NCBI GenBank assembly: GCA_003116975.1
Contig: BGKB01000144.1
Span: 103,370 to 167,369, forward strand
Source: Aurantiochytrium sp. KH105
Lineage: Eukaryota; Sar; Bigyra; Thraustochytrida; Thraustochytriidae
Reading direction: 5' to 3'
Length of the DNA: 64,000 bases
Below the pieces are notes generated by a model. The model ran no database searches and was not told the origin of the DNA. It saw only the letters and a program-made list of their open reading frames with translations. A program made the translations under genes and the position numbers. Below, in pieces: positions 36,391 through 44,843 of this stretch; the stretch's first letter is position 1; each line of letters starts with the position of its first letter.

Positions 36391-37362
36391 ATGGCTGCTC
36401 GTGCGGCCGTTCGCGCGACGGTGAGACGTGGCGTGAGCTTCGAAGGCATTGGTCTGCACGCCGGGACGCTGTGCGGGGCTCGCGTGGAACCTGCGCAGGC
36501 CGGAGAAGGCCTTGGATTCGTTGTCGGTGGGAAAGTGCCGTCCTCAAGGCGACGTCATGCTCTGGGGCCTCTCGCCGTGCGGCAGACGCCACTTTGCACC
36601 GAGGTTGAATGCGCAGAAGAAGGCTCCGTGCGTACTGTCGAGCACCTCCTGGCGGCGCTCTTTGGATGCGGCATTAGCGACGCCACCATCGTAGTAAACG
36701 GGCCAGAAGTCCCGATTCTAGATGGCTCGTGCGCCGACTTCGTAGAGGCGCTTCAGGGTGAAGTGGCCCCCTTTGACGGCGCAACAGAAGGAGAAGCTCC
36801 CGTAGCGCTGCCCGTGGTGTCTGTGAAAGAACCTGTAGTGCTTGACCTGTTGGCCTCGCAACAACGCCGGTACGAGCTGCGACCTTGGAAATCCGGCGAA
36901 AGGCCAGGTACAGCGGGTCTTCCACAGCTCGAGGTGCACGTTGAGGTAGACTCCTTTGGCGGAAGACTACCGGGGCCCCAGGTTGCCTCTATTCTGCACA
37001 CATATGAAGCAGGAACAAGTGGTCCCTCGCGGGATTTCGTTGAAAAGGTGGCCCCGGCGCGCACATTCTGCTTTCAAGAAGACGTTGACGCGATGCGAGC
37101 AATGGGCCTTGCTCGTGGTGGATCTCTATCCAATTCAGTTGTGTTTCTGGGCGACGGAAGCGCTGCGACAGTGAATGAAACGGGCCTTCGCATGGATGCC
37201 GAGTGGGCGTGGCACAAGCTGTTGGACTGCTTGGGCGATCTGTCCGTGTTGACGGCGCAATACGGGGCTCTAGATGGGGTACTTTCTGTGCGCGCGCCTG
37301 GCCACGCAGCGAGCAATGAATTTTTGCGCTCACTTGTGCCTCAACTATGTTTCAAGCCATAG
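36391..37362 (+). CDS. lpxC: LpxC, UDP-3-O-acyl-N-acetylglucosamine deacetylase
   Basis: LpxC is the zinc deacetylase that commits UDP-acyl-GlcNAc to lipid A synthesis in Gram-negative bacteria; plants have homologues. All active-site positions are visible: Glu84 and His85 in TVEHLLAAL, Thr225 in ARTFCF, the Zn ligands His275 and Asp279 in AWHKLLDCLGDL, and His305 in APGHAASN. The flanking blocks GIGLHAG, PILDGSCADFV, GLARGGSLSNSVVF and NETGLRMDAEWAWHK also match. Length is 323 aa against ~305 for the E. coli enzyme. The N-terminus begins MAARAAVRATVRRG, Arg/Ala rich without acids, and might act as a short mitochondrial signal; plant LpxC is mitochondrial. It is intronless, 266 bp after VPS35L, and codon use looks like its neighbours, so recent bacterial contamination is unlikely. 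The final codons belong to a local repeat array. Confidence 0.96.
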   Translation: MAARAAVRATVRRGVSFEGIGLHAGTLCGARVEPAQAGEGLGFVVGGKVPSSRRRHALGPLAVRQTPLCTEVECAEEGSVRTVEHLLAALFGCGISDATIVVNGPEVPILDGSCADFVEALQGEVAPFDGATEGEAPVALPVVSVKEPVVLDLLASQQRRYELRPWKSGERPGTAGLPQLEVHVEVDSFGGRLPGPQVASILHTYEAGTSGPSRDFVEKVAPARTFCFQEDVDAMRAMGLARGGSLSNSVVFLGDGSAATVNETGLRMDAEWAWHKLLDCLGDLSVLTAQYGALDGVLSVRAPGHAASNEFLRSLVPQLCFKP

Positions 37363-37645
37363 TCTATACTTGAGATAGATACGCTGTGTGCTCTCCCGCG
37401 TCTCAATAAATTTGTTCCGGGCCATTTTATAGAGTCTTGAGACGCGTTGGACCCATCCATCAGTTGTGCCTCAACAGATTTGTTGTAAATCATCTGTTGC
37501 AAGTCATGTTCTAGATTCTGAAGATGGGTTGCGCTCGCTCACGCCTTGTGAAATTTATTTCAAGCCATCCACTAAATGTTTAGAAAGAGTTGCGCTCACT
37601 CATGCCTCAAATTTGTTTCAAGTCATAGTCTATACTAGAGATGCG
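37324..37645 (+). repeat. Degenerate repeat array spanning the LpxC and L21 3' ends
   Basis: A ~53-bp unit beginning TTGCGCTCAC and ending in TCTATACTNGAGAT occurs at 37324-37376 and again at 37590-37642, with about six mismatches. Weaker copies start near 37462 and 37529. The first copy encodes the last LpxC residues and its stop; the last copy, read on the opposite strand, encodes the final residues and stop of mitochondrial L21. Confidence 0.85.
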
Positions 37646-38323
37646 CAGAAAGGTAACATCCCGGCGAAAGCCCTTGGTCCGGCGACTCTTGTGATTCTTG
37701 GTGCGCCTCTTCATAATGAGGATTTTCTTGTCTCGCGTGATCTCCTCCACAACGGCCGTCACGGTGGCGCCCTTGATAACGGGCCGGCCAATGACGGTCT
37801 TGTCGAGCCCTCCAACGAGCAAGACTTCATCAATAACATACTCCTTGCCAACCTCGGCGCCCTCGATGAGGTTGCACACGATGAGGTCGTCCTCGACGAC
37901 CTTGTACTGCGTCCCGGAGAGGGCCACGACGGCAAATTTGCTGGGCGCTGCCGGGTCTCTGAACGGGAGCACCACGGGATGCTCTACAACGCTCGTGCGC
38001 GACTCCGCGATGCGGGCCTCCTCGGCGGCCCTTCGCGCGGCCACGGCCTCCCTCGTCTTGGAGATCACGCGGGCCTTCCATTCCGGGAGCGCTTTCGCAG
38101 CAGCTGGAGCCTCGCCCGCGTCGCCGCCGCCGAGGCTGCTCAGGCCCCTGCTCGCGCCGGCGTTCGCGGCGGCGCCGAGCCGCGCGAACTCCGGCAGGCC
38201 CAGCGCCGTCGCGCGCAGCGCCGCCGTGGTCGCGGGCGCCGCCAGTCGCCATCCCTGCGCGAGCGGCGCGCCCGCGCGCTGCCTGCGCGCAGCCGTCTGC
38301 GCGCAGAGCATCGCCGCGCGCAT
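37607..38323 (-). CDS. MRPL21: Mitochondrial large-subunit ribosomal protein bL21m
   Basis: bL21 binds 23S-type rRNA in the large subunit. The conserved region occupies the C-terminal ~110 residues: FAVVALSGTQYKVVEDDLIVCNLI, GKEYVIDEVLLVGG, TVIGRPVIKGATVTAVVEE, and KILIMKRRTKNHKSRRTKGFR. The N-terminal ~110 residues start MRAAMLCAQTAARRQRAG, an Arg-rich, acid-poor presequence, which with the extension points to the mitochondrial rather than the plastid ribosome (no plastid is expected in this lineage). The last ten residues (SSIDYDLKQI) lie in a repeat shared with the 3' end of the converging lpxC gene 244 bp away, so the C-terminus may have been re-formed by duplication. The plus-strand frames across this gene are antisense shadows. 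Confidence 0.94.
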   Translation of the reverse strand: MRAAMLCAQTAARRQRAGAPLAQGWRLAAPATTAALRATALGLPEFARLGAAANAGASRGLSSLGGGDAGEAPAAAKALPEWKARVISKTREAVAARRAAEEARIAESRTSVVEHPVVLPFRDPAAPSKFAVVALSGTQYKVVEDDLIVCNLIEGAEVGKEYVIDEVLLVGGLDKTVIGRPVIKGATVTAVVEEITRDKKILIMKRRTKNHKSRRTKGFRRDVTFLRISSIDYDLKQI

Positions 38324-39011
38324 TCTCCCCGCCGAGGCCTCGCCCGCTCCGCTCGCGCTCGCTGCCGCCGCTGCCGCCGCTGCCGCCGCCCTCGCGCCGC
38401 GCCGCGTGCTTTCTGCTCTCCGCCCTGCCTCGCTGCCCTCCCTGCCTGCCGCCTGCTGCTGCCTGCCTCCTGCTGCCTGTCTCCTCGCCCTCCCTGTCTC
38501 CTCTCGCCCTCCCTGCCTGCCTGCCTGCCTGCTCGTCCTGGCCTTCTTGCCTCCCCTCCGTGCCGCCGCCTCCGCCGCGCGGCGCCGCGACCGCGCACGA
38601 TAGGCCCGTTGATAGGCCGCCGCCCCGGGAGGCCCTCAGCTCAGCGACGATAAGGGACACACGCCGGGTGTCCTTACTACACCCAGAGGGTGGAGTCGCT
38701 CTGCTGCTCTCACAGTCAGTGCTGCACATGCACTGCGAGTGCGACAGCAGCGCCCGCGGCACGAGCGGCGCGGCCGCGAGCGCAAGCAGGAGGCAGGAGC
38801 CAGATCAAGAGGAGCAGCGTCTATATAGTCTCTGTGATCCTCTGGCGATGAGTTCTTTCGCCAGCCAAATATAGACACACTCAAGTTGGCTGCAAAAAGA
38901 TGACTGACAGTGGAATGAACAACCACAAGGACATACTAGTGAAAAACCGTTTGAGCCTCGACCCCCAGGTCCCTCGGTCTCCCTTGGGAGACGCCGCGAG
39001 GCGCTGACGGC
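38324..39011. other. Divergent intergenic region
   Basis: The spacer between L21 (-) and the coiled-coil gene (+) is rich in GCC triplets (about 38350-38400) and CCTGCCTGCC repeats (about 38440-38535). No convincing gene or promoter motif is visible. Confidence 0.45.
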
Positions 39012-39845
39012 GTGCACAAGCAGGGACCAAAGAATCGATTGATGCCCACGACGCGCAAAGGACAGCCGGGACCCGGCGGCCCTTCGTCGGCCACGAAGAC
39101 AAGAATCCCCGGGAAGCATCGCTCCGCTGTAGGCAGCTCAACGACGGTCAAGACGCCAGGGACCAGCAGCTCGAGCTGCTCGAGCTGCTCAGGGGCCGCG
39201 ACGAAGGCCGACCGGGAGGCACGCCTGGACAAACTTGAGGTGCGCGTGAAACATATCCAGCTTCAGGTAGAAGAGGCGCGCAAGCTCGAAGCCCTCGAGA
39301 CCAAGTTTCGGGCCCAGGGGCTCTTGCGCAGGCTCGACGACCTTGAGGCCAACTTCTCCGAACTCGAAACGCGCTGCTCAGAGACGGTCGTGCGCCGGTG
39401 TGAGCTGACCGAAGCCACTGTCGATGCGCTCCGTGTTGATGCTAGCGCCTCGCTCACAGCCTTTCGTGAGCGCGTCAATGAAGTCCTCAAGTCTCTTCAA
39501 GAGTCCTTCAAGGCTCGCTTTGCACAGACAAGAAACCAAAACGCCGCGCAGCTCGAGAGAGCTCTCGCTCATGCAAGCTCTCTGGAGCACGAAATTGGTG
39601 TTCTCGACGAGAGCCTCCGTGCAGCACGAGCCGAGACACACGAACTCGCCCGAAGACTTCGAACCTCCGAAGCGCTGGTGCACGAGTTGCAGCAAGAGCA
39701 AAGACGCCAAAGCGGGCAAATTCAATCGCTTCTCGGTCTTGTGAACCGCATGCAGCAGAAAAACTATCAGCATCAACAGCAAAGTCCACGATGGGAGAAC
39801 CAAGGCCAAGATCAGCAACGAATAAGATCTTTTATTATGCGGTGA
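39012..39845 (+). CDS. Coiled-coil protein, 277 aa, unknown function
   Basis: After a basic, Ser/Thr/Pro-rich head (about residues 1-65) the sequence is a nearly continuous coiled coil (about 68-240), with heptad-like Leu/Ala spacing (RLDKLEVRVKHIQLQVEEARKL and following). A Gln-rich tail follows. A short basic head plus long coiled coil recalls striated-fibre or assemblin-type cytoskeletal proteins, but I see no diagnostic motif and do not assign a family. The start may be 39012 or the next ATG at 39042 (MPTTRKGQPG). The 3' end overlaps the stop of the convergent TPR/ARM gene by 11 bp (39835-39845). Confidence 0.68.
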   Translation: MHKQGPKNRLMPTTRKGQPGPGGPSSATKTRIPGKHRSAVGSSTTVKTPGTSSSSCSSCSGAATKADREARLDKLEVRVKHIQLQVEEARKLEALETKFRAQGLLRRLDDLEANFSELETRCSETVVRRCELTEATVDALRVDASASLTAFRERVNEVLKSLQESFKARFAQTRNQNAAQLERALAHASSLEHEIGVLDESLRAARAETHELARRLRTSEALVHELQQEQRRQSGQIQSLLGLVNRMQQKNYQHQQQSPRWENQGQDQQRIRSFIMR

Positions 39846-42450
39846 GCCCGCCGCCGAGTTCAAGGAGCATTCGCATTCCGTTCAAGGCACGAATGGAGGC
39901 CAAATTATCCGACGTAGACTTGGCGAGCTTGGCCAAGCCGATGGCGACATTCTTTCGCACGGTCTTTTGTTCGCAGTATTGCAAGAGCTTTACAAGGGAT
40001 GGGATGATTTTTTCGCGGACCACCGATTGTTGACAAAACGACGAGTCGCCGCTGAGCTGCACGAAACACTGCCCAAGATTCGCAGAAAGTTGAACGCGGA
40101 CCGTCCCCGAGCGCTCTGCCGCCAGAGCCTGCTCGCGGAGGAGACGCGCGAGGTTGTCAACGAGGCCACGGGTCTTGAGGCTCGGAGCCTGCGCGCCCTG
40201 CAAAAGAGCCGCAACAATGCGAACGGCGTGCTCGTCAATTCCTTCCGTCATGACCAGCTCAGTAAGCCCTGGGAGGGTTCGCACTGCGGCGGGTCCACAT
40301 GAGATGCGTGTCAAGCAAGCCTCGCGCTGCGGGCCTGCGGTAAGCGCCCGTGACAGAAGCGCCGCGCATCGTGTGCGAGTGACGTTGGGCATGTCAGGGT
40401 CAAACATCCAGCCCGCAAGGGTTTCGCATCGCGAGGGCGTTAGCAGGTCACGCATTGGGCTCGCAGGGTCCACGGTCATGTTCAGCATCGCTGCGAGCAA
40501 GAACGCCACCGTCGCAGGCGTGTGGCGATTATATTCTGCGTCCAATGCGACCTTGAAAATGCCGTGCCCCGCATCGCTAACCAGTACAACAGAGACAAAG
40601 TTAGCATCTTGACACATGTTTGCAAGTGCCGCAGCAGCATCTTCTCGTGCAGCGCGGTCCGCTTGAAGCGCAGCGCAAAGGTCGTTTCCGATCTCGGCGA
40701 TAATGCTTTCCTTGCCGAGGCGTTCGCGACTCTCCTTTGTACTTGCCAAGTTGGCAAGACACAGAGCCGCAGGCGAAAACACGCGCGATTCTGGGGAGAC
40801 GATCGCGGTCTTGATGCAGAACGCAACTTCGCGTCGCCGCGCAAGCATCTCTTGAAAGACGGCGTACTCCGAAAATGCATGCAGCACACAGATTGCATGT
40901 TTTGAATCCGCGGCCGACGTCAAAACCGCGTCAAGAACGCCGGCATGGGTCATTATGTCTCTGTTCGCCTTGCTTTTCGCCACGCTGCACGCCAAGAGTC
41001 GATACGGACGAGAGTCACGCACGCGGGCCGACGCTGCGAGACGGAACAAAGTTTCCAGCGCCCCTGTTTGGCGCAAGAGTACGTGGACCTCTGCCTGAGT
41101 GCTCTCTGACTTGGCCTCCGTGGCGCACTCCAGAACACCATCAAGGGCGAGCTTGGCAACGGGTGGGAGACTGTCCTGTTCTGCATCAATGCTCGCAATT
41201 TCGCTGCACATTTGTTTGAGAACGCGCACGTTGGGTTCCGTCTGCGCCATGAGTCGCTCGAGTTCCCTGCTCAGCGCTTCTGGGCTCGGAAGTGGCGACA
41301 AGGACGCGTCTCCTTCTCTTGCATCAACAGTGCCATCATCTTCCTGTTGCTGATGACGAAGTCGACCTTCTGACGCAGCATTTTCTTCTTGCTCTTTGGC
41401 GCGCATCGTCTTCTCTGCGTACAATTCAAGCAAATCCTGGCGGCTTTCCGACAAAGCGCGGCGGATTTCCTCATCGGAGGGTCGCAAAAGGGACGCGTAC
41501 GTGAGGTCTTGCACAGCCTCCTCGAGTCGCTGATGCGCAATGCAAGCGCGCGCGTGCCTCCACAGCGCCTTCACATTTGATTCATCCAGAAATAGTGCGC
41601 GTTCACAGAATTCAAGAGCATCGACAATTGCACCGCGACGCAGGTGAGTCTGCGCAAGGTTGCAGAGGACTGGAAGCGACCAAGGCACAAGCTTGAGCGC
41701 CTTGCTGTACTCGATGAGCGCATCGTTGAGATGTCCCTGCTTGAATCTCGTATTCCCTCGCTGACGAAGCGTCTCGGCCTCCTTGTCTTTGCGTTGCCTT
41801 GCGGCGTTTCGTTTGGCTTGATCCTCCTTGAATTGCGAGCAGAATTCGGGATTCATGGCCTCAAACTGTTGATTGCGTTGTTCTTCGATTTCGTCCTTTG
41901 CGCGTTGCATTTCTTCTAGGCTCACGGGGTCATCAGGGATCCATCTGTCCCATTTCGAATAGTCGAGGGCGTCCGTCTTCTCCTTGGGTCTCGGGAAGAG
42001 GACATTCCCATCATCGTCCGTAATGGTCTGTTGCGCTTGAGAGTCTGCAGAATGCTTTCGCGCGACGATGCTATCATTTCCCTTGACAAGAGCTCTGAGC
42101 TCGGCGCGACGCGTTTCCAAGAAAGATACGCGCGACGCCCCGCGCAAGGCCTCCGCGCGCTCCCACCATTTCGTGCGTTCCTGAAGCTTGCGAGCCTCTG
42201 CGCGCTGTCGCTTCTCCTCTTCTCTCTTTTGTCGCGCTTCTTCTTCAGCGCGGAGTTCCTCTTCTGTTTTCTCGCCTGGTACGCGTACTTCTTCAGGAGC
42301 AAGCGTTCCCTCCTTGAGGCCTTTGATGAGCGCTGCGGTCTCGTTAGCCTTCCTTTCGAATTCTTCGAGGTCTTTGTCGCTGACGCCGGTGCGCTGCGCC
42401 ATATCGAGCAGCCGGGTTGGGTCCATTGTGTGTCTGTGCTCTGTGTTCAC
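39835..42450 (-). CDS. TPR and armadillo-repeat protein, TTC12-like (dynein-arm assembly candidate)
   Basis: The N-terminal ~200 residues are charged and helical. Residues ~220-330 form three TPRs (KEAETLRQRGNTRFKQGHLNDALIEYSKAL and following), the type found in Hsp90/Hsp70 co-chaperones. The C-terminal ~450 residues are ARM/HEAT-like helices (for example LAALLREQALAAERSGTVRVQLSANLGQCF). The order of charged N-terminus, TPRs and ARM repeats is that of TTC12, a cytosolic factor for axonemal dynein assembly; UNC45-type chaperones have a similar order but a C-terminal UCS domain that I do not see. The assignment is a resemblance, not a proof. The start may be 42450 or 42426 (MDPTRLLDMAQ). Its stop overlaps the preceding convergent gene by 11 bp. 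Confidence 0.66.
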   Translation of the reverse strand: MNTEHRHTMDPTRLLDMAQRTGVSDKDLEEFERKANETAALIKGLKEGTLAPEEVRVPGEKTEEELRAEEEARQKREEEKRQRAEARKLQERTKWWERAEALRGASRVSFLETRRAELRALVKGNDSIVARKHSADSQAQQTITDDDGNVLFPRPKEKTDALDYSKWDRWIPDDPVSLEEMQRAKDEIEEQRNQQFEAMNPEFCSQFKEDQAKRNAARQRKDKEAETLRQRGNTRFKQGHLNDALIEYSKALKLVPWSLPVLCNLAQTHLRRGAIVDALEFCERALFLDESNVKALWRHARACIAHQRLEEAVQDLTYASLLRPSDEEIRRALSESRQDLLELYAEKTMRAKEQEENAASEGRLRHQQQEDDGTVDAREGDASLSPLPSPEALSRELERLMAQTEPNVRVLKQMCSEIASIDAEQDSLPPVAKLALDGVLECATEAKSESTQAEVHVLLRQTGALETLFRLAASARVRDSRPYRLLACSVAKSKANRDIMTHAGVLDAVLTSAADSKHAICVLHAFSEYAVFQEMLARRREVAFCIKTAIVSPESRVFSPAALCLANLASTKESRERLGKESIIAEIGNDLCAALQADRAAREDAAAALANMCQDANFVSVVLVSDAGHGIFKVALDAEYNRHTPATVAFLLAAMLNMTVDPASPMRDLLTPSRCETLAGWMFDPDMPNVTRTRCAALLSRALTAGPQREACLTRISCGPAAVRTLPGLTELVMTEGIDEHAVRIVAALLQGAQAPSLKTRGLVDNLARLLREQALAAERSGTVRVQLSANLGQCFVQLSGDSSFCQQSVVREKIIPSLVKLLQYCEQKTVRKNVAIGLAKLAKSTSDNLASIRALNGMRMLLELGGGLTA

Positions 42451-42942
42451 TTCTTCGAGCTGCAGGACGAAAGCTTGCCGTGATCGCGCACGAGGCGAAC
42501 ACGCAGTTGCGGCTCTGTGCTAACCTGCCTGCTATCATATCGGCCCGCTTCTCGAAGGGCCCGTTTTGTCTCGAGCAGTCGCTTGTCCGTTTAACGGTTG
42601 CCACTCAGCACTGTTGAGAGAATCTTAACCCCCCAGTAGGCCTTTCTGAAAAGCTCTAAGGGACCTAAAGATAAAATTCGATTTTAAAGTCTTTTGGATA
42701 ATTTGGTCTTGACCACAAACCTGCACTGCAGCACGTAGACTTGAGCGAAAGTAAGAAAAGAAAGGGTCGCGACGTGTTGCGCCTTCGGACGCGCGCGCTC
42801 GCGCTGTTTCTGTCTGCCAGCAGCGACGATATATCGGACGAGCGACCTCTCCCTCGATTTCCTCCTCGATTCTGGACGCTCGTAAAGAGAAATAGTCGAG
42901 TGGGTGAGGCGAGGCGAGGCAAGGCAGGGCAGGGCAGTCAAG
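42451..42942. other. Divergent promoter region
   Basis: This 490-bp spacer separates the TPR/ARM gene (-) and OXA1 (+). An A/T-rich stretch lies near 42660-42710, and a GGCGA/GGCAGG repeat lies directly before the OXA1 start (about 42905-42938). No regulatory motif can be assigned. Confidence 0.4.
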
Positions 42943-44067
42943 ATGCTCCGACATGCGTGGCGCCGCGCGGGCAGCGCGACATATGCGGGCCTGCGGCCAA
43001 GGAACAGTCTTGTGAGCTCAAAGAGCCTGGGCGCGGCGAGATGGCAGGCGCCTGGATTGATGCGTGCTCTTTCCGCAAGCGCCGCGCCGGGTGGCGAAAA
43101 TGTGCCCACCAACGAGAGCTCAACTGTGACGGCCACGCCAACTACGGCCGAAGAACAGACGTCTGCTGCGTCATCGTGGTGGACGCAGGACCCCTCCGAC
43201 GTGGAGAGCGCAGCGAACGCAGCGAGCGCAATGAATGTGCAAGACCCCGACCCTTCGGCCTTGGGCTACTCTCCCATGGATCTTGCCACGGCAGCAATCG
43301 ATTACTTTCATTATGCGAGCGATCTCCCGTGGTGGCTGTCAATTGTTGCGGTGGCAGGTGTGCTGCGACTTTCCGTGCTTCCCCTCACCGTATTGCAGAT
43401 GCGCAACCAGACCCGCATGGTTCACATGACGCCAGAGATTCAGGCCTTGCAGGCGCGAATGCAGGAACGGCCCGCCGAAACGCAGGATGAGCAGCTCATG
43501 TACCAGCAGCAAATGATGAACATCCAGGCGCGTCATGGCGTCAAGGTCTGGACCTCGATCTTGCCCGCGCTTGCGCAGCTTCCCATTTTTCTTACCATGT
43601 TCTGGACCCTGCGTGACATGGCGGCAGCGTACCCGAGCTTTGCGCATGGTGGCACCCTGTGGTTTCCGAACCTTGCCGAGGCTGATCCGACGTACGGTCT
43701 TCCAATCGTCACTGCCTTGAGTTTCATCGCCATGACTGAGCTTGCGCCGCAAGGCGAAATGCCCAACAATGAGAACGCCCAGCGCATGAAGATGGTCATG
43801 CGCGTGGTGGCCGTCTCCATGGTCCCGATTGCCATGACGCAGCCTGCTGCCATTGCTGTCTACTGGACAGCCTCGAACGCGTTCTCGCTCATGCAGACAT
43901 TTTTCTTCAGGATACCCGGCGCCAAGGAAGCCATGGGCATCACCTTGCTTCCCGAGATTGCAGCGCGAGCTGCAGCCACGCCCGTGGATGCTGGCGCAGG
44001 GGTTGCCGACCAAAAGGTTTACAGCAACAAGCCACGTCGTCAGCGTTTCTCGCGTCGCCAGGAATAA
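42943..44067 (+). CDS. OXA1: OXA1/YidC-family mitochondrial inner-membrane insertase
   Basis: OXA1 inserts mitochondrially encoded and some imported proteins into the inner membrane. The start at 42943 gives 374 aa with a leader MLRHAWRRAGSATYAGLRPRN, Arg-rich with no acids, typical of a mitochondrial presequence. The first membrane segment with the conserved WWLSIVAVAGVLRLSVLPLTV is followed by a charged matrix loop and then LPIFLTMFWTLRDMA, the large periplasm-type loop, and two more segments ending in AIAVYWTASNAFSLMQTFFF. These are the standard YidC/Oxa1 core elements. A 37-bp duplication begins in the last codons. The frame is open 13 codons upstream, but that leader is repeat DNA. The C-terminal tail is short and basic (RRQRFSRRQE), as expected of a mitoribosome-contacting tail. 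Confidence 0.94.
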   Translation: MLRHAWRRAGSATYAGLRPRNSLVSSKSLGAARWQAPGLMRALSASAAPGGENVPTNESSTVTATPTTAEEQTSAASSWWTQDPSDVESAANAASAMNVQDPDPSALGYSPMDLATAAIDYFHYASDLPWWLSIVAVAGVLRLSVLPLTVLQMRNQTRMVHMTPEIQALQARMQERPAETQDEQLMYQQQMMNIQARHGVKVWTSILPALAQLPIFLTMFWTLRDMAAAYPSFAHGGTLWFPNLAEADPTYGLPIVTALSFIAMTELAPQGEMPNNENAQRMKMVMRVVAVSMVPIAMTQPAAIAVYWTASNAFSLMQTFFFRIPGAKEAMGITLLPEIAARAAATPVDAGAGVADQKVYSNKPRRQRFSRRQE

Positions 44068-44104
44068 GTCGTGTCGTCAGCGCTTTTCGCGTCGCCGGGA
44101 ATAA
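44035..44104 (+). repeat. Tandem 37-bp duplication over the OXA1 stop codon
   Basis: Positions 44035-44067 (ending in the TAA stop) recur at 44072-44104 with about four mismatches. The second copy lies outside the coding frame, in the 3' flank. Confidence 0.88.
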
Positions 44105-44432
44105 AAATTGTTCCTCGCTGCTTTGCGATCGAGCGCCTCGAGCAAGAGAAAGTAGGGTCTGAGAGTCGGGTCCTTTGCGCAAATTTATAGCACTTTATTG
44201 AACTTGCATGTTAGCAATTGTATCAGCCTCGTTTCCGCTTGATAGCCAATAATGCGGTCCAGTCGCGTGAGGCGAGGTGACCAAAAGAATTCTGAGCGCT
44301 GCGAAAAGGTCAATCGATGTATCACAGGTTAGCAGAAAGAAATTGTGTGTGGGAGCGAGGACACGCAAAGGCGTGAGGAAGCAAGCCCACAGGCACAGCG
44401 AAGTACAAGTTTAAGGCCTGTCCCGAAAATCA

Positions 44433-44470
<38 letters not shown>

Positions 44471-44843
44471 ACAAACAAACAAACGAACAAACAAACAAAC
44501 AAGCAAACAAGCAAACAAGCAGATCGTGTCTAGAACAGACGAATAAGGATTTGCGAAGGCATTAAAAGGAGCAAGCCCACAGACACAGCGAAATTGTAAT
44601 TGTATTATGTCAATTGAGGCTTCCCTCAGGAAGAAATTGCTCATAGTATGGTCCTCTATCTATGCCTGAAGCCTCGCTAAGCTCTGCGGCACCGAAGACG
44701 AAAGCAAAAATATCTTCATTTGGGGGAGCGGCCTTTTTTTCTTTGTTTCCTTTTTTCTTGTCTCCCCTCTTCGCACAGCTGAGGATTTAAAACTTGTGAC
44801 CGACGTACGCGCAAAGAAATCTGTCCTGTCTCGCGTGGCTCGT
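44068..44843. other. Convergent intergenic region with a CAAG/CAAA microsatellite
   Basis: A (CAAG)n tract turning into (CAAA)n covers about 44431-44522. It is flanked by an imperfect 24-bp direct repeat, 44381-44404 and 44571-44594 (two mismatches). The rest is unremarkable 3' flank of OXA1 and of the dynein light intermediate chain. Confidence 0.55.

Noticed and set aside
37324-37645. CRISPR-like array
   Set aside because: Copies are degenerate and unevenly spaced, overlap coding ends, and the setting is eukaryotic.
37466-38653. 395-codon plus-strand frame over L21
   Set aside because: It is antisense to a clear L21 gene and to its G+C-rich upstream DNA.
39012-39845. Assignment of the coiled-coil gene to SF-assemblin
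   Set aside because: Length and layout are compatible, but no diagnostic motif is visible; left as unknown.
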